Shown in pieces: positions 12,819-21,055 of a DNA stretch of 64,000 nt. This stretch comes from Pseudomonas sp. FP198. Lineage in GTDB: Bacteria; Pseudomonadota; Gammaproteobacteria; Pseudomonadales; Pseudomonadaceae. The position numbers were made by a program, and so were the translations under genes. The DNA lies in NCBI RefSeq assembly GCF_030687895.1, contig NZ_CP117452.1:2187501-2251500 (forward strand), read 5' to 3'. Position 1 is the stretch's first letter. Each line of letters starts with the position of its first letter. The notes under the pieces were generated by a model that saw only the letters and a list, made by a program, of their open reading frames with translations, made no database searches and was not told where the DNA came from.

Positions 12819-13532
12819 ATGCAGCAAGACACTCAAACGCCTCTGCGCAAGCGCACCCACAACCTGGCCCATGACCTGGTGGCGAAGTTGAGCCAGAGCA
12901 TCCTGCTGGGGCAGTTGAAGCCCGGAGAGAAACTGCCGTCGGAGGGTGCCTTCGTGCGCGAGCATGGGGTCAGCCGCACGGTGGTGCGCGAGGCGATTTC
13001 CAAGTTGCAGGCCTCGGGACTGGTGGAGACGCGCCATGGTATCGGCACTTTTGTACTGGAGCAGACGGGAGAGCAGGGGCTGAGGCTCAACGTCGATACC
13101 GCTGCGGGCGTGCGCGGGATTCTCGAATTGCGCCTGGGCCTGGAAACCCAGGCTGCGGCGCTGGCGGCCCAGCGTCGCAGTGAGGAACAATTGCAGCAGA
13201 TGCGCCAGGCGCTGGACGACTATCAGCGCTTGCTCAACAACAACGACAGCTGCGTCGAGGCTGACCGGCGTTTTCATTTGCTGATTGCCGAAGCCACGGA
13301 CAACAGCTGTTTTGTCGAGATCATGCAGCACCTGGGCAGTGCGATGATCCCCCGCACCCGGGTGAACATGGCCGAACGCGGCCAGGCGGACCTGGGCAAG
13401 CTGGCGCAGTTTGCGAACCTGGAGCACGAGGCGATTTTCAACGCCATCAAGCGCCAGGACCCCGACGCCGCCCGCGCCGCCATGTGGCTGCACCTGACCA
13501 ACAGCCGCGACCGGTTTGGCGCAGGGACCTGA
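12819..13532 (+). CDS. FadR/GntR-family transcriptional regulator, probable regulator of gudPD
   Basis: 237-residue regulator. The N-terminal winged helix-turn-helix spans about residues 10-75 (KLPSEGAFVREHGVSRTVVREAISKL, then GLVETRHGIGTFVL). The C-terminal FCD all-helical domain carries the usual metal-binding pattern (EADRRFHLLIAEATDN and LEHEAIFNAIKRQD). FCD regulators sense carboxylates or sugar acids. It is divergent from gudP-gudD, across a 328-base intergenic region that holds two TTGTCnnACAA palindromes, so local repression of glucarate genes is the likely job. The ATG at 12819 has AAGGAA 10 bases upstream; an in-frame ATG at 12723 would add 32 residues with no domain support. Confidence 0.88.
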   Translation: MQQDTQTPLRKRTHNLAHDLVAKLSQSILLGQLKPGEKLPSEGAFVREHGVSRTVVREAISKLQASGLVETRHGIGTFVLEQTGEQGLRLNVDTAAGVRGILELRLGLETQAAALAAQRRSEEQLQQMRQALDDYQRLLNNNDSCVEADRRFHLLIAEATDNSCFVEIMQHLGSAMIPRTRVNMAERGQADLGKLAQFANLEHEAIFNAIKRQDPDAARAAMWLHLTNSRDRFGAGT

Positions 13533-13556
13533 AGGATCCGCGTCGCCTGGTTTGTC

Positions 13557-13883
13557 GCCTTCGCGAGCAGGCTCGCTCCCACATGGATCCTGGCTGTTAT
13601 CGAGTTCCGCAGCTGTCACAGAACCTGTGTGGGAGCGAGCCCGCTCGCGAAGAGGCCGGCACATTCAGCATCAATGCAAACTGACCCACCGCCTTCGCGA
13701 GCAAGCTCGCTCCCACATTCGATCGCAGGCGCTGCCGAATTCGGCGCCGTGGCGAATCCCCCGTGGCGAGGGAGCTTGCTCCCGCTGGCCTGCGCAGCAG
13801 GCCCTTTGCGTTCCTGCAGTCGGATCGCATCAGCCGGTTTTGCGACTGCTGCGCAGTCGAGCGGGAGCAAGCTCCCTCGCCAC
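13557..13883. repeat. Cluster of REP elements from two families
   Basis: Three GAGCGAGC-type units (near 13557-13583, 13628-13655 and 13690-13716) are followed by a long palindrome of the GTGGCGAGGGAGC family (13763-13883), whose arms enclose about 65 bases. It fills the 460-base gap between the converging regulator and acetyl-CoA acetyltransferase genes. Small ORFs here are repeat translations. Confidence 0.88.
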
Positions 13884-13898
13884 AGGGCCGGTGCAGGC

Positions 13899-13931
13899 AA
13901 AAAAAACCGGCGCAACCAAAGTTGCGCCGGT
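13899..13931 (-). terminator. Rho-independent terminator of the CoA-transferase/thiolase operon
   Basis: Ten-base perfect stem CCGGCGCAAC/GTTGCGCCGG with a 4-base loop. On the minus strand it is followed by a run of eight T. It is 63 bases past the stop of the acetyl-CoA acetyltransferase gene. Confidence 0.9.
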
Positions 13932-13993
13932 CTGCTGCCAGTGGTCACGCGGATATCGTGGGTCCGCGCAGCCACCGTTGTGCCTGTTGCCGG

Positions 13994-15175
13994 TTACGCC
14001 CGTTCCAGCGCGAGAGCCACGCCCTGGCCGCCGCCGATGCACAGTGTCGCGAGGCCTTTCCTGGCGTCGCGCTTGATCATTTCATGCAACAGCGTCACCA
14101 GCACCCGGCACCCCGATGCCCCGATCGGGTGGCCCAGGGCGATGGCGCCGCCGTTGACGTTGACCTTGTCCATGTCCCATTGCAGTTCCTTGGCGACGGC
14201 CAGGGATTGGGCGGCGAAGGCTTCGTTGGCTTCGATCAGGTCAAGTTGATCCAGCGACCAGCCGGCCTTGTCCAGGCAGCGGCGGGTGGCCGAAACCGGG
14301 CCGATGCCCATGATGGCCGGGTCGACACCGGCGTTGGCGTAGGCACTGATTTTCGCCAATACCGGCAAGCCCAGCGCCTGGGCTTTTTCCGCGCTCATCA
14401 GGATCACGGCGGCGGCGCCATCGTTCAGCGAGGACGCATTGCCCGCGGTGACGCTGCCGTCTTTCTTGAAGGCCGGCTTGAGCTTGCCCAAGGATTCAGC
14501 GGTAGTACCGGCGCGGGGCTGTTCGTCAGTAGCAAAGGCCACCGGATCGCCCTTGCGCTGGGGAATCAGGATCGGCGTGATCTCATCGGCGAAACGCCCG
14601 CCTTCGATGGCGGCGACGGCTTTCTGTTGGGACGCCGCGGCGAAAGCATCCTGCGCCTCGCGGCTGATGCCGTATTTGTCCACCAGGTTCTCGGCGGTGA
14701 TGCCCATGTGGTAATCGTTGAACGCGTCCCACAGGCCGTCGGTGATCATGCTGTCGATCATCTTCGCGTGACCCATGCGCAAACCGGTGCGGGCCGCTGG
14801 CAACACATACGGGGCCAGGCTCATGTTCTCCATGCCGCCGGCGATGATGACTTCGGCATCGCCGCAGCGAATCGCCTGGGCGCCCAGGTGCAGCGCCTTG
14901 AGACCCGAGCCGCAGACCTTGTTCAGGGTCAGTGCTGGCACGGCATGGGGCAGGCCGGCAAGGATCGACGCCTGGCGCGCCGGGTTCTGTCCGGAACCTG
15001 CGGTCAATACCTGGCCGAGGATCACTTCATCGACCTGCTCGCCGGACAGGCCGGTCTGTTCCAGCAGACGACGGATCACCGCGGCGCCAAGTTCCGGCGC
15101 GGGAATGGCAGCCAGCGAACCCTGGAAGCTGCCGATGGCGGTACGGGTAGCGGCGACAATCACGACTTCTTGCAT
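13994..15175 (-). CDS. atoB: Acetyl-CoA acetyltransferase (thiolase)
   Basis: 393-residue biosynthetic-type thiolase that interconverts acetoacetyl-CoA plus CoA with two acetyl-CoA. Catalytic residues are in place: nucleophile C88 in [11 protein letters not shown], the GHPIGASG histidine near 350, and the CIGGGQG cysteine near 380. [20 protein letters not shown] opens the protein. Start ATG 15175 has GGAGAG 6 bases upstream; an in-frame ATG at 15190 overlaps the preceding gene's stop and lacks a ribosome-binding site. It is last in the operon: CoA-transferase A, CoA-transferase B, then this gene 11 bases later, so acetoacetate is activated and then cleaved to acetyl-CoA. The order matches PA1999-PA2001 of P. 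aeruginosa. Confidence 0.95.
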   Translation of the reverse strand: MQEVVIVAATRTAIGSFQGSLAAIPAPELGAAVIRRLLEQTGLSGEQVDEVILGQVLTAGSGQNPARQASILAGLPHAVPALTLNKVCGSGLKALHLGAQAIRCGDAEVIIAGGMENMSLAPYVLPAARTGLRMGHAKMIDSMITDGLWDAFNDYHMGITAENLVDKYGISREAQDAFAAASQQKAVAAIEGGRFADEITPILIPQRKGDPVAFATDEQPRAGTTAESLGKLKPAFKKDGSVTAGNASSLNDGAAAVILMSAEKAQALGLPVLAKISAYANAGVDPAIMGIGPVSATRRCLDKAGWSLDQLDLIEANEAFAAQSLAVAKELQWDMDKVNVNGGAIALGHPIGASGCRVLVTLLHEMIKRDARKGLATLCIGGGQGVALALERA

Positions 15176-15186
15176 CGAATCTCTCC

Positions 15187-15852
15187 TCACTGGGCAGCGA
15201 ACTGCATTTCAGGTACGTGGTCCGGCACGATCAGCTTGCCGGCGGTCTTGGCGACGATTTCCTCGACGCTGACGCCTGGGGCACGTTCCTTGAGAATAAA
15301 GGCGCCGTCCTGGATTTCCAGGTAGGCGAGGTCGGTCAGCACGCGCTTGATGCAACCGGCGCCGGTCAGCGGCAGGCTGCAGCGCGGCAGCAGTTTCGAC
15401 TCACCGTCCTTGGACGCATGAGTCATGGTGACGATGATGTTCTCGGCACCGGCCACCAGGTCCATCGCGCCGCCCATGCCCTTGACCAGCTTGCCGGGAA
15501 TCATCCACGACGCGATGTTGCCCTCGACGTCGACTTCGAACGCGCCGAGCACGGTCAGGTCGATGTGGCCGCCACGGATCATGGCGAAGGATTCGGCCGA
15601 AGAAAAGATCGAAGCGCCGATGCGCGCGGTGACCGTCTGTTTGCCGGCGTTGATCATGTCCGCGTCGACTTCGGCTTCGGTGGGGAATGCGCCCATGCCG
15701 AGCAAGCCGTTTTCCGATTGCAGCATGACTTCCATGCCTTCGGGAATGTAGTTGGCGACCAGGGTCGGGATGCCGATGCCGAGGTTCACGTAGTAGCCGT
15801 CCTGCATTTCGCGGGCGACGCGCTGAGCCATTTGTTCGCGGGAAAGTGCCAT
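15187..15852 (-). CDS. 3-oxoacid CoA-transferase subunit B (DhcB/AtoA-like)
   Basis: 221-residue beta subunit of a family I CoA-transferase. It has [20 protein letters not shown] and the catalytic glutamate motif SENGLLGMG near residue 47, followed by [15 protein letters not shown]. With the alpha subunit it moves CoA from a donor acyl-CoA to a 3-oxoacid such as acetoacetate, through a glutamyl-CoA intermediate. In P. aeruginosa the syntenic pair PA1999-PA2000 is named dhcAB for its role in dehydrocarnitine use during carnitine catabolism. That role is possible here but is inferred only from gene order and the adjacent LysR gene. The gene lies 35 bases after the alpha subunit and 11 before the thiolase. 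Length and motifs are normal. Confidence 0.92.
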   Translation of the reverse strand: MALSREQMAQRVAREMQDGYYVNLGIGIPTLVANYIPEGMEVMLQSENGLLGMGAFPTEAEVDADMINAGKQTVTARIGASIFSSAESFAMIRGGHIDLTVLGAFEVDVEGNIASWMIPGKLVKGMGGAMDLVAGAENIIVTMTHASKDGESKLLPRCSLPLTGAGCIKRVLTDLAYLEIQDGAFILKERAPGVSVEEIVAKTAGKLIVPDHVPEMQFAAQ

Positions 15853-15887
15853 GGTGTTATTCCTTCATTCGGGCCGGGGGCAGGGGA

Positions 15888-16586
15888 TCACTTACGCACG
15901 GTGCGCTGTTCGATGCGCTTTTCGAACGTGCCGCAAATGACCCGGTCGACGTAGATGCCGGGCGTATGGATGTGCGCCGGGTCCAACTCGCCGGGCTCGA
16001 CGATTTCCTCGACTTCGACCACGGTGATCTTGCCCGCCGTGGCGGCCAGCGGATTGAAGTTCTGCGCGGTGTGGCGATAGACCACGTTGCCGAAATGGTC
16101 GGCCTTCCAGCCTTTGACGATGGCGAAGTCGCCGGTGATGGATTCTTCCATCAGGTACTGGCGGCCATGGAACTCACGCACTTCCTTGCCTTCAGCCACG
16201 GGCGTGCCGACACCGGTGGCGGTGAAGAAGGCCGGGATGCCCGCGCCACCCGCACGCATTTTTTCCGCGAGGGTGCCTTGGGGGGTGAGCACGACTTCGA
16301 TTTCACCGCTCAGCAATTGCTGCTCGAACAGGGCGTTTTCGCCCACGTAGGAGGCCACCACTTTGCGGATCTGCCGGTCCACCAGCAGCACGCCGAGGCC
16401 GAAACCGTCGACGCCGCAGTTGTTGGAAACCACGGTGAGATCGCGGGTGCCCTTGCGCTTGATCTCGGCGATCAGGTTTTCCGGGATACCGCACAGGCCG
16501 AAGCCGCCAGCAATGACAGTCATGCCGTCCTTCAAGCCCTCAAGCGCTTCCTCATAGGAGCTCACGCGTTTGTCGAAACCTGCCAT
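15888..16586 (-). CDS. 3-oxoacid CoA-transferase subunit A (DhcA/AtoD-like)
   Basis: 232-residue alpha subunit of a family I CoA-transferase, with [19 protein letters not shown] near the N-terminus (the glycine-rich CoA-binding signature), then [16 protein letters not shown] and the C-terminal [17 protein letters not shown]. It is the first gene of the operon with the beta subunit and thiolase. The start ATG at 16586 ([10 protein letters not shown]) is preferred, with AAAGAGG just upstream; an in-frame ATG at 16640 would add 18 residues that do not look like the family. The divergent LysR gene begins 168 bases away and is the likely regulator. The substrate could be acetoacetate or dehydrocarnitine-derived 3-oxoacids; the sequence alone does not decide. 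Confidence 0.92.
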   Translation of the reverse strand: MAGFDKRVSSYEEALEGLKDGMTVIAGGFGLCGIPENLIAEIKRKGTRDLTVVSNNCGVDGFGLGVLLVDRQIRKVVASYVGENALFEQQLLSGEIEVVLTPQGTLAEKMRAGGAGIPAFFTATGVGTPVAEGKEVREFHGRQYLMEESITGDFAIVKGWKADHFGNVVYRHTAQNFNPLAATAGKITVVEVEEIVEPGELDPAHIHTPGIYVDRVICGTFEKRIEQRTVRK

Positions 16587-16753
16587 AGACACCTCTTTTA
16601 TTCTTGAGTGGGGTCGCAATGAAATGCAGTGTTGCGCCAAGTCATATATTTGTTAAGTTGATTTTTGCGTGTGATTGATTGATAAAACTCAATAGTTGCT
16701 GCCCTTCGCTTGCAGCTTGAAACTCACTGCTTGCCGCCGGGAGCGCAGCGACC

Positions 16754-17656
16754 ATGACCCTCAAGCAAATCCGCGCCTTCCTTGCCGTGGCCCAGAGCCT
16801 GAGCTTCGCCGTCGCCGGCGAGCGGCTGCATCTGTCCCAATCGGCCCTGAGCCTGACGATCAAGGCCCTGGAAGAAGGGCTGGGTGGCCGCCTGTTCAGT
16901 CGTAACACTCGTAACGTGGCGTTGACGCCCGAAGGTGAATCGCTGCTGCCACTGGCACGCCGCTTGGTGGCCGACTGGGAAAACGCCGAGGATGAAATGC
17001 GCCAGCGCTTCACCTTGCAGCGCGGCCGCGTGACGCTGGCGGCGATGCCCTCGTTTGCCGGCAACCTGCTGCCGCCGATCCTCAAGACCTTCCGCGCCCG
17101 GTTCCCGAATGTCAACGTCACGGTCAACGACGTGATCAACGAGCAGGTGCTGGAAATGGTCCGCGATCGTCACGTAGAGCTGGGCGTTGCGTTCGAGCCG
17201 ATGCAAAGTTCATCGCTGGCGTTCACGCCGTTGTACCTGGATCGTTTCGTCGCGGTGGTGCCGCTGGATTCGCCCTTGGCCCAGCTCGGCGAGATACGTT
17301 GGCAAATGCTGCTGGAGCAGCCGTTCATCACCTTGCAACGACCCTCGACGGTACGGGTGATGCTCGAAGAGCATCTGCAGGCTCGCGGCCTGAAATTGCC
17401 GGTCGAGTTTGAAAGCCATCAATTGGCGACTGTCGGACGGATGGTTGCCAGCGGCCTGGGCGTGAGCGCCGTGCCTGCCCTGTGTGTCGGCCAGATGCAC
17501 GAGCTGGGCGCCCGCTGCATCACCCTCAGCGATCCGGTCATAGAACGGGCCATTGGCGTGCTGACCAAGCCGGGTCATGAATTGTCGGCGGCGGCCCAGG
17601 CGATGTTCGATACGCTCAGGGGGCAGGATATGGGCATGCAGTTACCTTTGGCATAA
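16754..17656 (+). CDS. LysR-type regulator of the CoA-transferase operon (DhcR-like)
   Basis: 300-residue LysR-type regulator. The helix-turn-helix is at residues about 1-60 (MTLKQIRAFLAVAQSLSFAV, LHLSQSALSLTIKALEEGLG, LFSRNTRNVALTPEG), followed by the periplasmic-binding-like effector domain (VTLAAMPSFAGNLLPPIL..., ending VIERAIGVLTKPGHELS). It is transcribed away from the CoA-transferase/thiolase operon. The same divergent layout occurs in P. aeruginosa PA1998 (dhcR) and PA1999-2001, which supports control of that operon; the inducer cannot be read from the sequence. The 168-base shared region is AT-rich relative to its surroundings, as expected of a divergent promoter. I could not define a confident T-N11-A box. 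Confidence 0.87.
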   Translation: MTLKQIRAFLAVAQSLSFAVAGERLHLSQSALSLTIKALEEGLGGRLFSRNTRNVALTPEGESLLPLARRLVADWENAEDEMRQRFTLQRGRVTLAAMPSFAGNLLPPILKTFRARFPNVNVTVNDVINEQVLEMVRDRHVELGVAFEPMQSSSLAFTPLYLDRFVAVVPLDSPLAQLGEIRWQMLLEQPFITLQRPSTVRVMLEEHLQARGLKLPVEFESHQLATVGRMVASGLGVSAVPALCVGQMHELGARCITLSDPVIERAIGVLTKPGHELSAAAQAMFDTLRGQDMGMQLPLA

Positions 17657-17665
17657 CCCAATCCC

Positions 17666-17754
17666 TGTGGGAGCGAGCTTGCTCGCGATAGCGGTGTGTC
17701 TGCCAACATTGATGCAACTGATCCAATGCTATCGCGAGCAAGCTCGCTCCCACA
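17666..17754. repeat. REP pair
   Basis: TGTGGGAGCGAGCTTGCTCGCGATAGCGG and its inverted partner. It sits between the converging LysR and sirtuin genes. Confidence 0.9.
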
Positions 17755-17767
17755 GTGGATGGCGGTG

Positions 17768-18595
17768 TTAGATCAGCAGTGGCAACAAGTCTTCGCAAGC
17801 CACTTCAACCTTCAAATCCAACAGCTCATCGGCGCGGGTCTTGCCGCGGTTGATCGCCAGCAGCGGCTTGCCCTGATCCTTGATCGCCCGGCACAGGCGA
17901 AAGGCCGAATACGCCATCAGCGATGAACCCACCACCAGCAATCCATCCGCCTGCCCGACAGCCTCGGTGGCGCGAGTCGCGGTGGTGGCGGCGACGTTTT
18001 CACCAAAGAACACCACGTCTGGTTTCAAGCGTTCGCCATCGCAATGCGGGCAGCGGGGGACTTGAAAGCGTGCCTCGAAGGCCGGGTCCAGCAAGGTATC
18101 GCCGTCGGGCGCTTGCACCGCATCGACACCGGCCAGGTACGGGTTCTGGTCCTCCATCAACAACTGGATCTGCTGCCGCTCGCTCGGCTGGCCGCAGTCC
18201 AGGCACAGCACCCGATGCAGGCTGCCGTGCAACTCGATGACATCGCGGCTGCCGGCCCGGTCATGCAAGGCGTCGACATTCTGGGTGATCAAGCCGCTGA
18301 TGCGCGCCTGGCCCTGCAACGCCGCCAAGGCCTCATGGGCCTGGTTCGGCCGTGCCTGGCGCAAGCGTGGCCAGCCCAGCATCGCTCGCGCCCAGTAGCG
18401 CCGTCGCGCTTCGGGCCTGGCGAGGAACTCCTGGTACATCATCGGTTGCCTGCCCCGTCGCACACCGTCGCTGTCCCGGTAGTCGGGTATGCCGGACGGC
18501 GTGCTGATGCCCGCTCCGGTGAGCACCAGGAAGCGCCGCCCGGCCAGGTATTCCTGCAATTGTTCGACGGGGTCACGGTGAAGATCGTCGGGCAT
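17768..18595 (-). CDS. NAD-dependent protein deacetylase, Sir2 family
   Basis: 275-residue sirtuin. Core motifs in order: FLVLTGAGISTPSGIPDYRD (NAD site), LITQNVDALHDRAG (catalytic core), VIELHGS with the catalytic His, a zinc ribbon with CLDCGQ and a later CPHC, then KPDVVFFGENV and LVVGSSLMAYSAFRL. It removes acyl groups from lysines using NAD and gives nicotinamide and O-acetyl-ADP-ribose. The insert between the zinc pairs is long (about 55 residues), a class II/SIRT4-like trait. The ATG at 18595 is favoured (GGAGT 7 bases upstream); the frame stays open 54 codons further up, but that part looks non-coding. It stands alone; nothing nearby suggests its target. Confidence 0.93.
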   Translation of the reverse strand: MPDDLHRDPVEQLQEYLAGRRFLVLTGAGISTPSGIPDYRDSDGVRRGRQPMMYQEFLARPEARRRYWARAMLGWPRLRQARPNQAHEALAALQGQARISGLITQNVDALHDRAGSRDVIELHGSLHRVLCLDCGQPSERQQIQLLMEDQNPYLAGVDAVQAPDGDTLLDPAFEARFQVPRCPHCDGERLKPDVVFFGENVAATTATRATEAVGQADGLLVVGSSLMAYSAFRLCRAIKDQGKPLLAINRGKTRADELLDLKVEVACEDLLPLLI

Positions 18596-18775
18596 TGGTG
18601 TACTCCGCTGGCCTGGATTCCTTGAGGGTAGCATCGGCTTCGCCACGCGCCTTTCGTCGCCCGCCGAGAGTGATTGTTCAAACTTTCCCGACGCGCGAGA
18701 CATCCACCTTATGTGCGGTATTTCAGCGCTCTCGCACTGCGGTGCGTCGATGAACACTGATTAAGGAGAAGGTAA

Positions 18776-19285
18776 ATGGCAACCCCTAAAGAGAACCTGC
18801 TGGATTGGCTCAACGACGCTCATGCCATGGAACAGCAAGCGGAGAAAATGCTCAAGGCCCAGGCCGAGCGGCTGGAGCACTACCCCGTGCTCAAGGCGCG
18901 GATCGAACAGCACATCGAAGAGACGCTCGGCCAGCAGAAGCTGGTGGAACAATGCATCCAGCGCCTGGGCGGTAGCCCGTCGATGCTCAAGGACATGGCC
19001 GGCAAGCTGATGGCGTTCGGTCAAGCCATGGGTGGCATGGCGATGAGCGACGAAGTGGTCAAGGGCGCCATGAGTGGCTACGTCTTCGAGAACCTGGAAA
19101 TTGCTTCGTACACGGTGCTGATCGAAGCGGCGAAAGTGGCCGGTGACGTGGAAACCCAAAAGGCCTGCGAGCAGATTCTGCCGCAGGAAATCGCCATGGC
19201 TGAATGGCTGCGCGATCACCTGCCGGAAATCACCCAGGCGTTCCTTGAGCGTTCGGCCAATCCGCATACCGAAGCCAAGCGCTGA
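18776..19285 (+). CDS. Ferritin-like DUF892 protein (YciE/YciF family)
   Basis: 169-residue all-helical protein beginning ENLLDWLNDAHAMEQQAEKM. It has the paired glutamate/histidine helices of the DUF892 ferritin-like fold (HAMEQQ, HIEETLGQQ, EIASYTVLIEAAK, EIAMAEWLRDHL). E. coli YciE/YciF of this fold are induced by osmotic and stationary-phase stress and form a rubrerythrin-like di-metal bundle. AAGGAGAAGG directly precedes the ATG, so translation should be strong. This is the first of a run of stress-type genes that extends to about 25.7 kb; a second, more distant DUF892 protein lies at 23102. The exact function is unknown. Confidence 0.88.
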   Translation: MATPKENLLDWLNDAHAMEQQAEKMLKAQAERLEHYPVLKARIEQHIEETLGQQKLVEQCIQRLGGSPSMLKDMAGKLMAFGQAMGGMAMSDEVVKGAMSGYVFENLEIASYTVLIEAAKVAGDVETQKACEQILPQEIAMAEWLRDHLPEITQAFLERSANPHTEAKR

Positions 19286-19357
19286 GGTGCAATGTGAGGC
19301 GCGGACCGGCACGGTTCGGCCGCGCCAAACCTGCCATCAACCGCAAAGAGGACAGGT

Positions 19358-19627
19358 ATGAAGCAGACCACCGGTGAGGTGAGGGCCATCAATCGCCAGA
19401 GTGCCAGGGTGGGCGTCTACGTGGCGGAAGACGACGGCCATACGGTGCTTGAGCTGGGGCCCGCCAATGATGTCGACATTGGCGATGTCATTGAATGGGA
19501 CAGCGGAGCGGCCCTTGGCACGCAGACTTATCGCAACCTGACCAAAGGCTGGACCGATGAAGTGTATGTAGCGAAGCATGGCGTCGCGGCGGCCAACCTT
19601 GAAGTTCAATTACTGGTGGGATCCTGA
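19358..19627 (+). CDS. Conserved hypothetical protein (89 residues)
   Basis: I do not recognise a named family. The protein is small, acidic and probably beta-rich: MKQTTGEVRAINRQSARVGV, then YVAEDDGHTVLELG, DVDIGDVIEWDSG and VAAANLEVQLLVGS. The repeated short strands suggest a small barrel, perhaps OB- or SH3-like. There is no signal peptide. The ATG at 19358 has AGAGGACAGG before it. It sits between a DUF892 gene (72 bases upstream) and the metallothionein gene (26 bases downstream), so it is likely co-expressed with the metallothionein. Confidence 0.75.
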   Translation: MKQTTGEVRAINRQSARVGVYVAEDDGHTVLELGPANDVDIGDVIEWDSGAALGTQTYRNLTKGWTDEVYVAKHGVAAANLEVQLLVGS

Positions 19628-19653
19628 CGACACCGGACCCGAGGAGGACAAAC

Positions 19654-19902
19654 ATGAGCGAACTGCAGTGTGGCTGCCCCGGCTGCCATTGCGAGGTAGA
19701 TCCCGAGCGGGTGTTCAATCATGACGGCGAGGCCTATTGCAGCCAGGCCTGCGCGGAACAACACCCGAATGGCGAGCCATGTCCGGCGGCGGATTGTCAT
19801 TGCGAACAAAGTGGCAAGGTCGGCGAGCGGGACATTACCAACAATCAACTGGATGAAGCGCTGGAGGAAACATTCCCGGCCAGCGATCCGATTTCACCCT
19901 GA
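19654..19902 (+). CDS. Bacterial metallothionein
   Basis: 82-residue cysteine-rich protein. The pattern CGCPGCHC near the start, then HDGEAYCSQACAEQH and CPAADCHC, gives nine Cys plus His residues for a zinc or cadmium cluster of the SmtA/PmtA type. The last 30 residues (GKVGERDITNNQLDEALEET and FPASDPISP) contain no cysteine and are acidic, matching the long disordered tail I recall from the P. fluorescens Q2-87 metallothionein. It binds and buffers Zn(II)/Cd(II) in the cytoplasm. A good ribosome-binding site (GAGGAGG) precedes the ATG. No ArsR/SmtB-type repressor is adjacent, so control may be through general stress instead. Confidence 0.93.
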   Translation: MSELQCGCPGCHCEVDPERVFNHDGEAYCSQACAEQHPNGEPCPAADCHCEQSGKVGERDITNNQLDEALEETFPASDPISP

Positions 19903-20121
19903 ACATTGCTTTTATCCGGGCATCGGCGACAGGGTGCCCGGACACCGCAAGCCGGTCAGTGCGGTGGTGCAAGACAACACCGGCAGCTCGCGAGTTTTGG
20001 CTTCCTGGAACGGCGCGCGGCCTGGGTGACGAGACCGGTGCAGTGGGGTGCCGGCGCCATTCGGCCCTTGGCGGACAGCGTGGAAAGACACGCACTGTTT
20101 TTGAGGCTTGGAGTAGGCCCC

Positions 20122-20211
20122 TGTGGGAGCGAGCCTGCTCGCGAATGCTATTTATCATTCGATATGAATGTTGAACTTTCTACCGCTTTCGCGAGCAGGC
20201 TCGCTCCCACA
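20122..20211. repeat. REP pair
   Basis: TGTGGGAGCGAGCCTGCTCGCGAA and its inverted partner. It lies in the 506-base gap between the metallothionein and KGG genes; the first 220 bases of that gap hold nothing I can identify. Confidence 0.88.
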
Positions 20212-20313
20212 TTGGTATTTGCTGTTGTTAATTGAGCGCCGCTTGTTTGATAGCGAGTTTCAATACATGCCAAGCGCAGCGGTATATAAATAAGGCGATG
20301 ACCGTTCGTCGCC

Positions 20314-20335
20314 GTTTGAAGAACTTTCTTCAAAC
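20314..20335. promoter_or_regulatory. Perfect palindrome upstream of the KGG stress gene
   Basis: A 10-base arm GTTTGAAGAA, a 2-base centre and its exact complement, starting 95 bases before the KGG start codon. It is nested in a wider pair, CCGTTC (20302) and GAACGG (20338), so the leader RNA could form one extended hairpin. It may be an operator or a structured 5' leader; the sequence does not distinguish them. Confidence 0.5.
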
Positions 20336-20408
20336 CTTGAACGGTTAAGGTTTTCCGAATAATACGAGCCAACGGGGTTCGCAAATAGCAACTAACGAGG
20401 TGAATGAA

Positions 20409-20786
20409 ATGGCAAATACAGGTAATAACAACCCTGGCAATTTCGCTAACGATCGTGAGAAAGCATCGGAAGCCGGCAAGAAAGGCGGCCAGGCATCGGG
20501 TGGCAACTTCGCCAACGATCCGGAACGCGCAGCCGAGGCCGGCCGTAAGGGTGGCCATATGTCGGGTGGCAATTTTGCCAACGATCCGGAACGTGCCGCA
20601 GAGGCCGGCCGCAAAGGTGGTCAAGCCTCGGGTGGCAATTTTGCCAATGACCCTGAGCGGGCCTCTGAAGCAGGTCGCAAAGGTGGCCAGGCGTCGGGCG
20701 GCAACTTTGCCAACGACCGGGAAAAAGCTTCCGAGGCTGGCAAGAAAGGCGGTGAAAACAGCCACGGTGGCGGTCGTAAATCGTAA
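20409..20786 (+). CDS. KGG-repeat general stress protein
   Basis: 125-residue hydrophilic protein made of five near-identical 22-residue repeats with the core GGNFANDPERAxEAGRKGG. Each repeat ends in the KGG motif of the bacterial stress-protein family related to fungal con-10 and E. coli YciG. There is no membrane segment or cysteine; the composition (G, A, E, K, N) is hydrophilin-like and the protein is probably disordered. YciG-type proteins accumulate in stationary phase and under osmotic stress. The start ATG at 20409 is chosen for its spacing from GAGGTG; an in-frame GTG at 20400 overlaps that site. Its DNA repeats are about 66 bases long and may recombine, so copy number may vary between strains. 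Confidence 0.9.
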   Translation: MANTGNNNPGNFANDREKASEAGKKGGQASGGNFANDPERAAEAGRKGGHMSGGNFANDPERAAEAGRKGGQASGGNFANDPERASEAGRKGGQASGGNFANDREKASEAGKKGGENSHGGGRKS

Positions 20787-20802
20787 TGTCCCGTGGTCTT
20801 TG

Positions 20803-20831
20803 CAGACCCCATGCCGTTGGCATGGGGTCTG
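20803..20831 (+). terminator. Hairpin downstream of the KGG gene
   Basis: Perfect 13-base stem CAGACCCCATGCC/GGCATGGGGTCTG with a GTT loop, 17 bases after the stop codon. Only two T follow, so it is either a weak terminator or an RNA-stabilising 3' structure. Confidence 0.55.
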
Positions 20832-21055
20832 TTCCGGCCTCACATCAATTTTTATTCGGCGTCGGTCATGTCATGCCCGTTTCGTTGAATGATTCATATA
20901 TATAAAGGGTTGGAAGAGTTTGTGTCGCTTGCAACTACCATTCGTCTTCTGCCTTGAATAAAAAACAAATTTTATTCGTTTAACTTCTTCTGACTTTCAT
21001 GGGCCTGCCGTCGGCAGTGTTCTCATGAACTGCGTCCTGATCGAGGAGTTTTATC

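Noticed and set aside
13557..13883. Possible CRISPR-like array
   Set aside because: Units are palindromic, alternate in orientation, are of two families and lack uniform spacers; these are REPs.
20172..20200. GAACTT resembling an AlgU -35 box upstream of the KGG gene
   Set aside because: The spacer runs into a REP and no good -10 follows; a second GAACTT at 20321 is part of the palindrome.
20409..20786. Tandem 66-base repeats as a non-coding array
   Set aside because: The frame stays open through all units, a ribosome-binding site precedes it and the protein matches the KGG family.
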